A DNA stretch of 64,000 nucleotides from Glutamicibacter halophytocola (GCF_001302565.1 NZ_CP012750.1:3720001-3784000), one strand, 5' to 3'. Counted from the first letter of the stretch, positions 18,232 through 27,472 are shown. Notes: generated from the letters alone by a model not told the origin. A program made the numbers and translations.

Positions 18232-19478
18232 CTTTTCAGGGCAGCAGTCTTCGGTGTCACCGTTGTCATCAGCACCAGGGGAATCAGCACGATGCCCGCG
18301 ATGGCCGCCAGCGCCGAAAAGGAACTCACCGCCATCAAAGGGCCGGCTGCAAAAGCAGCTGTCGCGCCACAGAGGTTGGAGAGCGCGTCGACGCCGCCCT
18401 GCACCGAGGCGCGGTCTTGCTTGCTGATCACTGTGGCAAACAAGGCGGATCCGGCCACGTTGATAAAGGACCAGCCCACACCAAGCAGAATCAGGCTGGT
18501 CATGATCCATCCCATGTTCTGCGGGTGCAACCCTCCGGCCAGAAGCGAGCCGGCAAAAATCGCCAGTCCTACGGCAATGGAGAAGCGATAGCCCCAGCGG
18601 TCTGCCACGTAGCCCACCAAAGGCGCCAGCGCATACATGCCAAGAATATGCAGCGAGATGGTCACACCGACCAGCGAAACCGAGCCGCCATGATGGGTAA
18701 CGTGAATCGGCGTCATCGTCATGATGGCCACCATCACCATTTGCGCGCTGAGGATCGCCACTACTGCATAGCGTGCGCGCGGGTTGTTGCGCAGCTCGGC
18801 GGCAAAGCGCTTGAGGCCGCCCCTGTGGCGAACAGGCAGCGCTGGTCCCGCCAATTGGTCAGTCTCGCGGTTGAGCAATAGGGGATCCGGGCGCATCAGG
18901 AGGAATACCAGGAGGCCCGCAACCAGCATGGCGACACCTGCAATGAGGAACGCCCCGGCGTAGACGTGCAGTCCGGTCGCGTCGCTGATCCGCTGCGCAG
19001 GAATTCCTAGATTTGGGCCCAGGACCGTGCCAATGGTTCCCACCCATACGATCAGGGCCAGGCTGCGCCCCTTATGGTCATCGGCAGCCAGATCCGTCGC
19101 GGCAAAGCGTGCCTGCAAGCTGATCGCCGAACCGGAACCAATCAACAGCAAACCAGCAAAAAGCGGAATCACCAACTGGTACTGGGCCGCAGGAACTAGC
19201 AGCAAGGCGCCGAGAGCCGCCAGCCACCAACCGCTAGCCAGGGCAACGCGACGGCCGAAGCGCGCGGCCAGGTTGCCTAGAGGCAGCCCCAGCAGAGCCG
19301 CGCCAAGGGTGCTGGCTGTGCGGGCCAGGCCCGCCCAGGCTTCGCTGGAGGTGACCTCTTCGGCTAGCAGGATACCGATGGACGGGGCGACGCCTACTCC
19401 GATGGTGCCAAAGATCTGGGAGACGGCAAGGATCCACAACGTACGTTGTTGCACCCTGCTTCGCGTCAGTTCGTTCAT
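18228..19478 (-). CDS. MFS transporter, substrate unknown
   Basis: 416 residues, about 12 hydrophobic segments, with GNLAARFGRR after TM2 and VGYVADRWGYR after TM8 as the MFS inter-repeat loops. It resembles drug/metabolite-efflux-type MFS proteins more than sugar porters. A GntR regulator gene lies just upstream on the same strand, and a strong palindrome (19541-19563) is placed before this gene, so it is probably GntR-controlled. Its stop overlaps that of the convergent IclR gene by four bases. Confidence 0.82.
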   Translation of the reverse strand: MNELTRSRVQQRTLWILAVSQIFGTIGVGVAPSIGILLAEEVTSSEAWAGLARTASTLGAALLGLPLGNLAARFGRRVALASGWWLAALGALLLVPAAQYQLVIPLFAGLLLIGSGSAISLQARFAATDLAADDHKGRSLALIVWVGTIGTVLGPNLGIPAQRISDATGLHVYAGAFLIAGVAMLVAGLLVFLLMRPDPLLLNRETDQLAGPALPVRHRGGLKRFAAELRNNPRARYAVVAILSAQMVMVAIMTMTPIHVTHHGGSVSLVGVTISLHILGMYALAPLVGYVADRWGYRFSIAVGLAIFAGSLLAGGLHPQNMGWIMTSLILLGVGWSFINVAGSALFATVISKQDRASVQGGVDALSNLCGATAAFAAGPLMAVSSFSALAAIAGIVLIPLVLMTTVTPKTAALKS

Positions 19479-19540
19479 GGCCCGTGCCCTTCCAATTGCC
19501 CTGGGGAATCGTCCATCACCCAGGAACAGTGTAGTTCAAG

Positions 19541-19563
19541 CTGGGATACAAGGTGTATCCCAG
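19541..19563. promoter_or_regulatory. Perfect 10+3+10 palindrome, probable GntR operator
   Basis: CTGGGATACA, three bases, then TGTATCCCAG: a perfect inverted repeat in the 134-base gap between the GntR gene and the MFS gene, 63 bases upstream of the MFS start. The ATACA/TGTAT core fits FCD-type GntR operators. Confidence 0.7.
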
Positions 19564-19612
19564 ATCGAATTCATGACACCAGAGGGTTGCCACGCTGGGA
19601 TCAGGACGTCCC

Positions 19613-20266
19613 TTACGGAGCATTTCCGTTATCGGAAACATGCTTGCCCAGGCTCGCCCTGAATTCATCGGAGTCGCCTTCGACCATGAGCCGAACCAGT
19701 TGCCGATGCTCGGCGATGATCTCTTCGCGGCGCGTGATCAAATCTTGGGAGGTAGCAAAAAGAGCGAACCGGTGCCGGTCGGCCAAGTGGTCGTAAAGCT
19801 CGACTCGAATGCTGTTGCCACCAGCTTCAACAAAACCGCGGTGGAAGGCAATGGTCAGTTCCACAAATTGGCCCAGCTCGCCGGCCGCCAGGGCATCGTC
19901 CTGCTCTTCAATGGACAGGTATTGGCGCTCGGCAATCAATTCACGCTGCTTGGCCGGAGCCTCGAGAACCGAGACCGACTCAAGAAGCAGGCGCGTGCCA
20001 GCCAGCTCTGCCACTTGGCGCTCGCTCAGTCCACGGACCACTGCCCCGCGCTTGGGGAAGATCTCGATCCATCCCTCTTGCTGCAGTCGCCCCAGGGCCA
20101 AGCGAACCGGAGTGCGGCTCAATTCGAATTGCTTGGCCAGCGAAGCTTCGCCAATCATCGAGCCGGGCGCATAGGTGCCGCGCAGGACTCCATCACGGAT
20201 CAGCCGATAGGCTCTCTCGGACGCACTGGGTTCTTCGGTGGGCACCACTAGTGGGGTTCTCCTCAT
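19613..20266 (-). CDS. GntR-family regulator (FCD subgroup)
   Basis: About 217 residues. The N-terminal winged helix-turn-helix (YRLIRDGVLRGTYAPGSMIGEASLAKQFELSRTPVRLALGRLQQEGWI) is followed by a helical FCD effector domain with LTIAFHRGFVEAGGN. The start is uncertain: AGGAG lies just inside the ATG at 20266, so a GTG at 20248 may be the real start. It is followed by the MFS gene it probably controls, with a strong palindrome between them. Confidence 0.88.
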   Translation of the reverse strand: MRRTPLVVPTEEPSASERAYRLIRDGVLRGTYAPGSMIGEASLAKQFELSRTPVRLALGRLQQEGWIEIFPKRGAVVRGLSERQVAELAGTRLLLESVSVLEAPAKQRELIAERQYLSIEEQDDALAAGELGQFVELTIAFHRGFVEAGGNSIRVELYDHLADRHRFALFATSQDLITRREEIIAEHRQLVRLMVEGDSDEFRASLGKHVSDNGNAP

Positions 20267-20338
20267 AAGCTAAGCAGGCCGCGTTTTGTGCATCGCGGTG
20301 TCTCAAGACTACGTGAACACTCGCCTCGCAAGGCCTTG

Positions 20339-22195
20339 CTACTGGGCGAACTGGGTTTCGTACAACTGCGTGTAGCGCCCACCCAGTGCAAGCAATTCGG
20401 TATGCGTTCCGCGTTCAATGATCCGGCCGGCTTCCACCACCAGGATCTGGTCAGCTGAGCGGATGGTGGAGAGCCGGTGGGCAATGATCAGCGCAGTGCG
20501 GTTCTCCAAGGCCTCGGCCAAGGCCGCCTGCACCGCTGCTTCATTGGCCGAATCCAGTGCTGCGGTGGCCTCATCCAGGATGACCACCTGGGGAGCTGCC
20601 AAGAGCAATCGCGCGATGGTCATGCGCTGGCGTTCGCCACCAGAGAGCCGGTAGCCGCGCTCCCCCACCACCGTTTCCAGCCCATCGGGCAAAGACTGGA
20701 TGACCGGCTTGAGGCGGGCACGCTCCAATGCTTCCCAAATTTGCTCGTCGGTGGCTTCCGGCCGAGCCAGGGTCAAGTTGGATCGGATGGTTTCATGGAA
20801 CAGGTGCCCGTCCTGGGTCACCATGGAGACCGAGGTGCGCAGGGAATCCAGCTTGAGCTGGCGGATATCCTCGCCCGCCAGCTGAACGCTTCCCGAGTCC
20901 ACGTCATAAAGCCGGGCCAGCAGCGAAGCCACGGTGGACTTGCCCGCACCGGATGAGCCAACCAGCGCGAAGGTCTGGCCAGCCGGGATTTCGAAGTTGA
21001 TATCGTGCAGGACTTCTTCGCCACCACGAGTATCCAGAATGGCCACTTCCTCCAGCGAGGCCAGCGAGACCTTGTCCGCGCTCGGGTAGGAGAAATCCAC
21101 GTGATCAAATTTCACCGGAATGGGCGCTCCGACCTCCAGGCGACGCGCGCCGGGAGCATCGGTAATGAGCGGCTCCAGGTCCAGGACCTCGAAGACCCGG
21201 TCGAAGCTGACCAGGGCGCTGGTGATTTCCACGCGGGCATTAGCTAGTGCAGTCAGCGGCGTGTAGAGCCTGGTGAGCAGCATGCCAAGGGTGACCACGT
21301 CACCGGCAGCCAGTTCGCCGCGAACCGCATACATTCCGCCCAAGCCATAGACCAGCGCGAGGGCCAGCGCGGCAACCAGGGTCAGTGCGGTGACGAAGTA
21401 GAACTGGCGCATGGTCATCTTCACGCCAATATCCCGGACCCTGCCAGCATGCATGGCGAATTGCCTTGACTCATCCTTGGGGCTGCCGAAGAGCTTGATC
21501 AGGGTAGCGCCCGGTGCCGAGAAACGCTCGGTCATCTGATTGCCCATGCTCGCGTTCAATTCCGCGGATTCACGGCGCATCAATGCCACAGACTTGCCGA
21601 AGTGGCGGGCAGGCAAAAGGAAAATCGGCAAAAGCACCAGCGCAATGAGCGTCACCTGCCATGAGGTGGTGAACATGACGGCGGCAGTGAGGATCAAGGC
21701 CACGGTATTGGAGACCAATCCAGAAAGCGTTCCTGCGAAAGCCGATTGGGCGCCAATGACATCGTTGTTCAGCCGGCTGACCAGGGCGCCGGTTCTGGTG
21801 CGCGCAAAGAAGGCAACAGGCATTTTCTGAACATGGTCGAAGACCGCAGTGCGCAAGTCGTAGATGATCCCTTCGCCAAGCCGCGAGGAGAACCAGCGAA
21901 CGATCACGGAAGTAATGGCGTCCAACACTGCAATCACTGCCATGATGATCGCCAGGTTGGCGATGGTGCGCACTCCGGACTGCGCCACGATCTCGTCAAC
22001 CACCCGTCCGGCCAGAACCGGGGTCACGACAGCAAGCACGGCGGCGACCACCGAGAAGAGCACGAAGATCAGGAGCCGGGTTTTATATTCCGCCGCAAAT
22101 TTCAGGACCCGCTTGGGCGTAGTTGCGGCGTAGGCCTTCCCTTTGTCACCAGATAGTTTCCATAGCGAATGCCAAGCGGCACTTTCCATGCTCAT
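20339..22195 (-). CDS. ABC exporter, fused permease and ATPase (multidrug type)
   Basis: About 618 residues. The N-terminal half has six membrane segments of the exporter type; the C-terminal half is an ATPase with Walker A GSSGAGKST, signature LSGGERQRMTIARL, Walker B VVILDEATAALD and the H-loop IAHRLST. It is a half-transporter that should form a homodimer, like BmrA or LmrA. The start is uncertain: the ATG at 22195 (MSMESAAWH) has only a weak ribosome site, and the frame stays open to a TTG at 22270. It is divergent from the dicarboxylate carrier. The substrate is unknown. Confidence 0.88.
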   Translation of the reverse strand: MSMESAAWHSLWKLSGDKGKAYAATTPKRVLKFAAEYKTRLLIFVLFSVVAAVLAVVTPVLAGRVVDEIVAQSGVRTIANLAIIMAVIAVLDAITSVIVRWFSSRLGEGIIYDLRTAVFDHVQKMPVAFFARTRTGALVSRLNNDVIGAQSAFAGTLSGLVSNTVALILTAAVMFTTSWQVTLIALVLLPIFLLPARHFGKSVALMRRESAELNASMGNQMTERFSAPGATLIKLFGSPKDESRQFAMHAGRVRDIGVKMTMRQFYFVTALTLVAALALALVYGLGGMYAVRGELAAGDVVTLGMLLTRLYTPLTALANARVEITSALVSFDRVFEVLDLEPLITDAPGARRLEVGAPIPVKFDHVDFSYPSADKVSLASLEEVAILDTRGGEEVLHDINFEIPAGQTFALVGSSGAGKSTVASLLARLYDVDSGSVQLAGEDIRQLKLDSLRTSVSMVTQDGHLFHETIRSNLTLARPEATDEQIWEALERARLKPVIQSLPDGLETVVGERGYRLSGGERQRMTIARLLLAAPQVVILDEATAALDSANEAAVQAALAEALENRTALIIAHRLSTIRSADQILVVEAGRIIERGTHTELLALGGRYTQLYETQFAQ

Positions 22196-22513
22196 GAATT
22201 TTTGCTCGCAATCCTGCTCGGGGATTCGGTGGGTTCCACCTTGCCTAGTTTCCCAGCAACCCTTCTGCAACTTCTAGGTAGGGTCAGCTTATTTTTATGC
22301 GGCAGGCAGGGAAGGGCTCAGCAGTCATCCCACAGATCATTTCATGCAGCCCTGGCCACATTCCGCCTCTTTTGCTTCCACGATCCAGTAGCGATTCATT
22401 CCGAATTATGGAATTACAATTTTTCATTGCGGAATCTTGTGATCTGACTTACAGTTGACAGCATCCACCACTCAGGCACATACCTCGGAGTGAGACTTCC
22501 CTCAGGAGCAGCC
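22196..22513. other. Divergent control region, ABC exporter / dicarboxylate carrier
   Basis: 318 bases without a supported gene. Its right part is A+T-rich and holds the palindrome at 22399-22413 and a further GCGGAAT half-site near 22429. The dicarboxylate carrier start is preceded by CAGGAGCAGCC. Confidence 0.65.
22399..22413. promoter_or_regulatory. IclR-like operator before the dicarboxylate carrier
   Basis: TTCCGAATTATGGAA has perfect half-sites; the wider ATTCC-N7-GGAAT is also perfect. It lies about 100 bases upstream of the carrier start. It matches the site at 17259 at 11 of 15 positions, which suggests the same IclR regulator may act at both. Confidence 0.5.
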
Positions 22514-24025
22514 ATGAAAATGAAATCGCCCGACGACTTGACCTTCCAAGAACCGTCAGCTAAAAAACCCTTCTACACGTCGTTGTTTTTCCAACTCGGC
22601 ATTGCTATTGCAGCTGGCGTATTGATTGGGCATTTCCTTCCAAAAGTAGGATCAGAACTTCGCCCATTGGGTGACGGGTTCATCATGTTGATCAAGATGA
22701 TCATCGCCCCACTGATCTTCCTCGTTATCGTTACCGGCATCGCCGCCGTAGGCGACGTGAAAGCCGTAGGCCGAGTGGGCGTCAAAGCCCTGCTGTACTT
22801 CACCTGCGCAACCGTCTTTGCATTGATCTTCGGCCTGATCGTCGCCAACCTCGCTCAGCCCGGGGCTGGACTGAACATCGACCCTTCCACCTTGGACACC
22901 ACCACCCTGGAAGAAAAGTCCGGCGAGGCAAAGAACGCCGCCGACTTCATCCTGGGCATCATCCCGGTAAGCGTCATTGGCGCCTTTGCCGAAAACAACC
23001 TGTTGCAGGTCTTGTTCTTCTCGGTCTTCTTCGGTTCCGCCATTGTCGTGGTCGGCCAAGAACGCTGCGCGCCATTGCTGGCAGTATTCGAAAACATCCT
23101 GGAGCTGATCTTCAAGGTCATGAGCTGGGTTATGCGCGTCGCTCCTTTGGGCGCATTCGGCGCCATGGGATTCATCATCGGCCAGTACGGCATCGAAACC
23201 CTGGGCACCTACGCAAAGCTGATTCTCGCCTGCTACACCGCAGCACTTTTGTTCATCGGCATCCTGTTCCTGGTGGCATGGATCTTCGCCCGAGTCCCGC
23301 TGTGGCAATTCATCAAATACACCCGCGAAGAATTCCTCCTCGCGCTGGGCACCGCGTCAACTGAATCCGTGATGCCTCGCATCATGACCAAGCTGACCAA
23401 TGCAGGTTGCTCGCGTGCCACAACCGGGCTGGTTGTACCCACCGGATATTCCTTCAACCTTGATGGCGCAGCGATCTACCTGTCGATTTCCCTGCTCTTC
23501 CTGGCCCAGGCTTTTGGACATGACCTGAGCTTCGGCCAGCAGCTGGCAGCACTCGGTGTCCTGCTGCTGACTTCCAAGGGCATGGCAGGCGTTCCCGGCT
23601 CGTCCTTCCTGGCATTGTCGGCCACCGCAGCCGCCCTGGGCATCTTCCCGGTTGCCGGCGTCGCATTGCTGCTGGGCGCGGACCGCATCATGGATTCCAT
23701 GCGCGTCGCCGTGAACCTGCTCGGCAACTGCGTGGCAACGTTCGTAGTTGCCAAGTGGGAAGGGCAGTTCGACCGCGAGACGATGAAGCGTGCCTTCGCA
23801 GGTGAGATCACCAACGAAGACACCGCCCGAATGCTGGGACGAGATGAAGAGTGGGAAGAGATGGAAGCCGAACGCCTGGCTAGCGGCAACGCTCCATCGC
23901 CGAAGTTCGGCGGAGGCCCGACCCCGGACGCCTTGCCACGAATCGACATGCAACCGGCAGCTGAAGCGGCTTCGGCAACACCGGACGAAGATTCACCACA
24001 GGTCGCAGCACAGTCGAAGTCATGA
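22514..24025 (+). CDS. dctA: C4-dicarboxylate:cation symporter
   Basis: 503 residues of the dicarboxylate/amino acid:cation symporter family, which takes up succinate, fumarate and malate. Visible motifs are MIIAPLIFLVIVTGIA, the serine-rich hairpin region LALGTASTESVMPRI, GYSFNLDGAAIYL, and GVPGSSFLALSATAAALG in the second re-entrant loop. The last 60 or so residues are a hydrophilic acidic tail. I chose the ATG at 22514 (AGGAG upstream) over a GTG at 22490. A strong terminator follows. The similarity to DctA is clear; glutamate transport is less likely but not excluded. Confidence 0.88.
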   Translation: MKMKSPDDLTFQEPSAKKPFYTSLFFQLGIAIAAGVLIGHFLPKVGSELRPLGDGFIMLIKMIIAPLIFLVIVTGIAAVGDVKAVGRVGVKALLYFTCATVFALIFGLIVANLAQPGAGLNIDPSTLDTTTLEEKSGEAKNAADFILGIIPVSVIGAFAENNLLQVLFFSVFFGSAIVVVGQERCAPLLAVFENILELIFKVMSWVMRVAPLGAFGAMGFIIGQYGIETLGTYAKLILACYTAALLFIGILFLVAWIFARVPLWQFIKYTREEFLLALGTASTESVMPRIMTKLTNAGCSRATTGLVVPTGYSFNLDGAAIYLSISLLFLAQAFGHDLSFGQQLAALGVLLLTSKGMAGVPGSSFLALSATAAALGIFPVAGVALLLGADRIMDSMRVAVNLLGNCVATFVVAKWEGQFDRETMKRAFAGEITNEDTARMLGRDEEWEEMEAERLASGNAPSPKFGGGPTPDALPRIDMQPAAEAASATPDEDSPQVAAQSKS

Positions 24026-24062
24026 TCCTCAACGGATTGTGACAAGACTTCATAAATGAGAG

Positions 24063-24119
24063 AGGCTGGTCGGCCAGCGGTGAAAGGTTATCCCTTTCCG
24101 CTGGCCGACCAGCCTTTTT
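24063..24119 (+). terminator. Rho-independent terminator after dctA
   Basis: Arms AGGCTGGTCGGCCAGCGG (24063-24080) and CCGCTGGCCGACCAGCCT (24098-24115) are perfectly complementary, with an additional AAAGG/CCTTT pairing in the loop, followed by TTTTT. It lies 37 bases after the dctA stop. Confidence 0.9.
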
Positions 24120-24171
24120 GACGCTGCCTCGACCTGGCTGTTTTCAGTGGCCGCAGCTGTCGCGAGTGCGG

Positions 24172-24948
24172 CTAGATTGCGCTCCACCCGCCGTCGGAAG
24201 CCACCACTACGCCATTGATGTTGGTACTGTCCTCACTGAGCAGGAAGGTTATGGACGCGGCCAGCTGGCTAGCGGTGGCCAGCCCTGGAATGATGCTCAT
24301 GAGCGGGCCAATGGCTTCTTGGGCGAACACCGAATCCATCGGCGCCTCGATATTCGTCTGCACGGCTCCCGGGGCAACAGCGTTGAACCGTATCCCCTTC
24401 TTGGCATACATGACTGCCGAGTTCTTCGTCATTCCGATCACCGCGTGCTTGGACGCCGTGTAGGCGACTCCCGCAGCCGATCCGCGCAGTCCAGCCTCGG
24501 AGGCAACGTTGACTACAGCTCCATGGCCTGCGTCGAGCATCAGCGGCAGGACACCGCGAGTTAGCTTCAAGATGGAATTGACGTTCACGTTGAAGACCCG
24601 CTCCCAGGTCGCATCCTCAACTTCATGGATGGGCTCGAACTTGTCCATGATGCCCGCGACGTTTGCCAAGCCGTCGATTCTTCCTTCGCCAGCGGCAACA
24701 ACGCGGTCAGCGATCTCTTGCTCGGTGATATCGCCGGCCACAACAACAAAGTCCAACTCGGGATTCCCAGCCACCAGCTCTTCAAGCCTGCCAGCGCTGA
24801 TGTCTGCGGCAATAACCTTGCCGCCCTCTTTGGCCACGCGCAGTGCCGTGGCCTTGCCAATTCCAGATCCAGCTCCGGTCACGACGATCGTTTTGCCGGT
24901 GAACCGGCCTGCTGCGATCCGTTCCTGCCAAGTGTTTTCCGTGCTCAT
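24172..24948 (-). CDS. Short-chain dehydrogenase/reductase
   Basis: 258 residues, classical SDR. The nucleotide loop is TGAGSGIGKA, the structural Asn lies in NVAGIM, and the active-site pair is in YTASK. The Ser lies in VNVASEAGLRGSA. A good ribosome site (GGGGGAG) precedes the ATG. It is divergent from a TetR gene across an 82-base gap with a perfect palindrome, so it is probably repressed by that TetR protein and induced by its own substrate or a toxic compound. The substrate is unknown. Confidence 0.88.
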   Translation of the reverse strand: MSTENTWQERIAAGRFTGKTIVVTGAGSGIGKATALRVAKEGGKVIAADISAGRLEELVAGNPELDFVVVAGDITEQEIADRVVAAGEGRIDGLANVAGIMDKFEPIHEVEDATWERVFNVNVNSILKLTRGVLPLMLDAGHGAVVNVASEAGLRGSAAGVAYTASKHAVIGMTKNSAVMYAKKGIRFNAVAPGAVQTNIEAPMDSVFAQEAIGPLMSIIPGLATASQLAASITFLLSEDSTNINGVVVASDGGWSAI

Positions 24949-24987
24949 TGCACTCCCCCATCTGCTACGCCAGCTGTCCCGAACAGC

Positions 24988-25008
24988 TTATGACTCACAG
25001 TGTCATAA
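24988..25008. promoter_or_regulatory. Probable TetR operator between SDR and TetR genes
   Basis: TTATGAC-N7-GTCATAA, a perfect inverted repeat in the middle of the short divergent gap, placed to repress both genes. Confidence 0.7.
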
Positions 25009-25030
25009 TTCAATGGCCCATACTTGAGAT

Positions 25031-25630
25031 ATGCCGGACAGCAACAGTTCCACTTCCCAGCGCCTCTCCGGGCGGCCGCAATCCATCGACCCGGATGGCG
25101 TGGCCCGGATTGCCTTGGAGTTGTTTGACCAACATGGCTATGCCCAAGTTTCAATGGCCCAGATTGCGGAAGCCTCTGGAATTGGGCGCAAGAGCCTGTA
25201 CCGGTATTTCTCATCGAAAGCTGATCTCGTGTGGGGCGGGGCGCTTGAGGCAATTTCGGTTTCCGAAGCCGCTCTGAACACAGGGCGGCAAACCGGGCTG
25301 GGCCTGATCGAGTCCCTGCACAAGGCCACGCTGGCCGCCCTGCAGTCCTTGCCTGACTTGGAAGTTGCGCGGGGACGATTGCGCTTGATCGCAGAGCAGC
25401 CTGAATTGCTCTCGCAAGCGTCACTGCGCATGTCTCCGGATCGGGAACGAACCACGCGGTTCTTCATGGAACATGGAGTGAACGAAGAGCAAGCCGAATA
25501 CCTGACCATAGCTTTCGGCGCAGTTCTTTTCACTGCATGCGTCCGCTGGGCGCAGTCCACCCAGCCGGATCCAGCGCCTTTTCTGGCTAACGCCGTACAG
25601 GTCCTCCAGACGCCACAGGGGCTCGACTAG
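25031..25630 (+). CDS. TetR-family regulator (SDR neighbour)
   Basis: 199 residues. The helix-turn-helix (IALELFDQHGYAQVSMAQIAEASGIGRKSLYRYFSSKADL) is at residues about 22-61, followed by a helical ligand domain. It is divergent from the SDR gene, with the perfect palindrome between them. The upstream region lacks a clear ribosome site, so it may be leaderless. Its stop shares CTAG with the stop of the next, convergent TetR gene. Confidence 0.88.
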   Translation: MPDSNSSTSQRLSGRPQSIDPDGVARIALELFDQHGYAQVSMAQIAEASGIGRKSLYRYFSSKADLVWGGALEAISVSEAALNTGRQTGLGLIESLHKATLAALQSLPDLEVARGRLRLIAEQPELLSQASLRMSPDRERTTRFFMEHGVNEEQAEYLTIAFGAVLFTACVRWAQSTQPDPAPFLANAVQVLQTPQGLD

Positions 25631-26226
25631 GAAGTGCCTGCGGTCCAGCGGTCATCAATCATGGCCGCAAAGTCGAAAACCTCATCGAGGATTTCACGCA
25701 GGGTCTCATCCTGCGATTCGATCCATCTGACCAGGGCGTGGTCATAGAGGGTCAGCGCCAGCAACGCGGAGGTGTCAGCCAATCGGGGATTGGCGCAAAA
25801 GGGCTGCAGCGCGTGCGCCAGCGCAGCCTGTTGCTCCCTGCGTGAATCCTGCCAGCTGGCCCGCAGCGCAGGAGTGCTCCATACCAATTGAACTCGCGAG
25901 CGCATAGTGCCGGGGTCCTGGTCGGCGGCCACAACGGTTGGCTCGAAGCTTCGGCGCAAAAGCTCGAGCAAACTCTCGCTGGGATTTGATGCCATGGATT
26001 CGAGCATCTGGGAGAAATGCATATTCATCGACCGCAATGCAGTCACCACGGCGTCTTCTTTTAAAGAGAAATACCTGAAGAATGTCGCACGGGAAATGCC
26101 AACAGCCTGGGCCGCCTGCTGGGCCGTGACGTTCTCCAACCCGCGCTCGGCAAAAACGGCATACACCTGCTGCGCCAGCTCGGTTTTCATCTTCTCGCGC
26201 ACCCGATCGCGCACTACGCTGCCCAT
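25627..26226 (-). CDS. TetR-family regulator (aldo/keto reductase neighbour)
   Basis: 199 residues. The helix-turn-helix is VYAVFAERGLENVTAQQAAQAVGISRATFFRYFSLKEDAV near the N-terminus, and the C-terminal half is typical of TetR ligand domains (LLRRSFEPTVVAADQDPGTM). It is divergent from the aldo/keto reductase gene, with an operator-like palindrome at 26260. It is not closely similar to the convergent TetR protein, so the pair is not a recent duplication. Confidence 0.88.
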   Translation of the reverse strand: MGSVVRDRVREKMKTELAQQVYAVFAERGLENVTAQQAAQAVGISRATFFRYFSLKEDAVVTALRSMNMHFSQMLESMASNPSESLLELLRRSFEPTVVAADQDPGTMRSRVQLVWSTPALRASWQDSRREQQAALAHALQPFCANPRLADTSALLALTLYDHALVRWIESQDETLREILDEVFDFAAMIDDRWTAGTS

Positions 26227-26259
26227 GGCAAGAATTTTACTCTGAGATCACCATCCATT

Positions 26260-26278
26260 AATGAGACTCCGTCTCTTT
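26260..26278. promoter_or_regulatory. Probable TetR operator before the aldo/keto reductase
   Basis: AATGAGACTCCGTCTCTTT: GAGAC and GTCTC are perfect arms around a three-base centre, with near-symmetric flanks (AAT/TTT). It lies 34 bases upstream of the TetR gene and about 140 bases upstream of the reductase gene. Confidence 0.65.
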
Positions 26279-26420
26279 GCACTGATCAAGCCATGAAACC
26301 AGCAGGCGTGTCGCATGGTTGCCGATTCACGATACTCAATAATTGCCCGATATTGATGTCCACCTCCCACCACTTCGGTAGGCTCAAGAGCGGGCAGTAA
26401 ATCCGATACGAAGGACGGAC

Positions 26421-27455
26421 ATGGGACAGCAAGGAAGCGTAAACAGCATCGAACTTGGCCAAGGGCTAAAGGTCACCGAACAGGGGTTTGGATGCATGTC
26501 CTTGAGCAGCGCCTATGGAGCTGCTGATGATGCAGAATCCCTGCGCACCGTGAACCATGTGATCGATTCCGGAGTCACCTTCCTGGATACCGCGAACATC
26601 TACGGCGCCGGACACAACGAAAGCCTGCTCGCCGAAGTACTCAAGACCCGCCGCAACGAAGTCACGCTTGCAACCAAAGCCGGGATAGTCCGCCCCAAAA
26701 ATCCGGGTGACCCGCGCGCCAACGGCTCCCCCGCCTTCATCAAGGAATGCCTCGACGAAAGTCTGAAGCGCCTGGGCGTGGAACATATCGACCTGTACTA
26801 CTACCACCGAGTCGATAGCAGGGTGCCGATTGAAGATACCGTCGGCGCCTACAAGGAACTGGTCGACGCCGGCAAAGTAAGCCATATCGGATTGTCCGAA
26901 GTGACCGCCGATGAATTGCGCCGCGCGCACAAAGTGCACCCGATCACCGCCATTCAAATGGAGTACTCCATTTTCAGCCGCGACATTGAACGCTGGTTGC
27001 TGCCGGCCGCCAGCGAGCTCGGCGTGGGCCTGGTCAGCTACGCATCCCTGGGCCGCGGCTACTTCACCGGAGAAGTTGATTCATTGGATCAGCTGGATGC
27101 GACCGACGTCCGCCGGAACTTCCCGCGGTTCGAAGACGCCCGAATGAAGAATAATCTCCCGCTACGCGCAATCATCGGGGAAACTGCGCGGCGTGAAGGA
27201 ATTACCACCGCGCAGCTCTCGCTGGCTTGGGTTTATGAGCAGGCCCGGGCCCAGAACGTCGAGGTCTCGCCGATCCCGGGAACCCGCTACTCCGCCCACT
27301 TCGATGACAATCTGCGGTCCTTGGATGTCCGGCTTTCAGCAGACTCAATGGCCTCGCTGAACGCGTTGGCTGATCAAGTCGACGGCGAGCGCCAGGCTGA
27401 CATCATGTCGGTGTCCAAGGGTCGCGAAGAAGAACAGATGCTGGGTGCCAATTAG
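26421..27455 (+). CDS. Aldo/keto reductase
   Basis: 344 residues, NADPH-dependent TIM-barrel reductase. The catalytic tetrad is visible: Asp56 and Tyr61 in FLDTANIYG, Lys86 in ATKAG and His129 in YYYHRVD. The cofactor-binding segment IPGTRYSAHFDDNL lies near the C-terminus. It matches the AKR group of YhdN-like and general carbonyl reductases. AAGGACGGAC precedes the ATG. TetR control is inferred from the divergent TetR gene and the palindrome. The substrate is unknown; a detoxification role is common in this arrangement. Confidence 0.88.
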   Translation: MGQQGSVNSIELGQGLKVTEQGFGCMSLSSAYGAADDAESLRTVNHVIDSGVTFLDTANIYGAGHNESLLAEVLKTRRNEVTLATKAGIVRPKNPGDPRANGSPAFIKECLDESLKRLGVEHIDLYYYHRVDSRVPIEDTVGAYKELVDAGKVSHIGLSEVTADELRRAHKVHPITAIQMEYSIFSRDIERWLLPAASELGVGLVSYASLGRGYFTGEVDSLDQLDATDVRRNFPRFEDARMKNNLPLRAIIGETARREGITTAQLSLAWVYEQARAQNVEVSPIPGTRYSAHFDDNLRSLDVRLSADSMASLNALADQVDGERQADIMSVSKGREEEQMLGAN

Positions 27456-27472
27456 GCCCTGCCAATCCAGGA

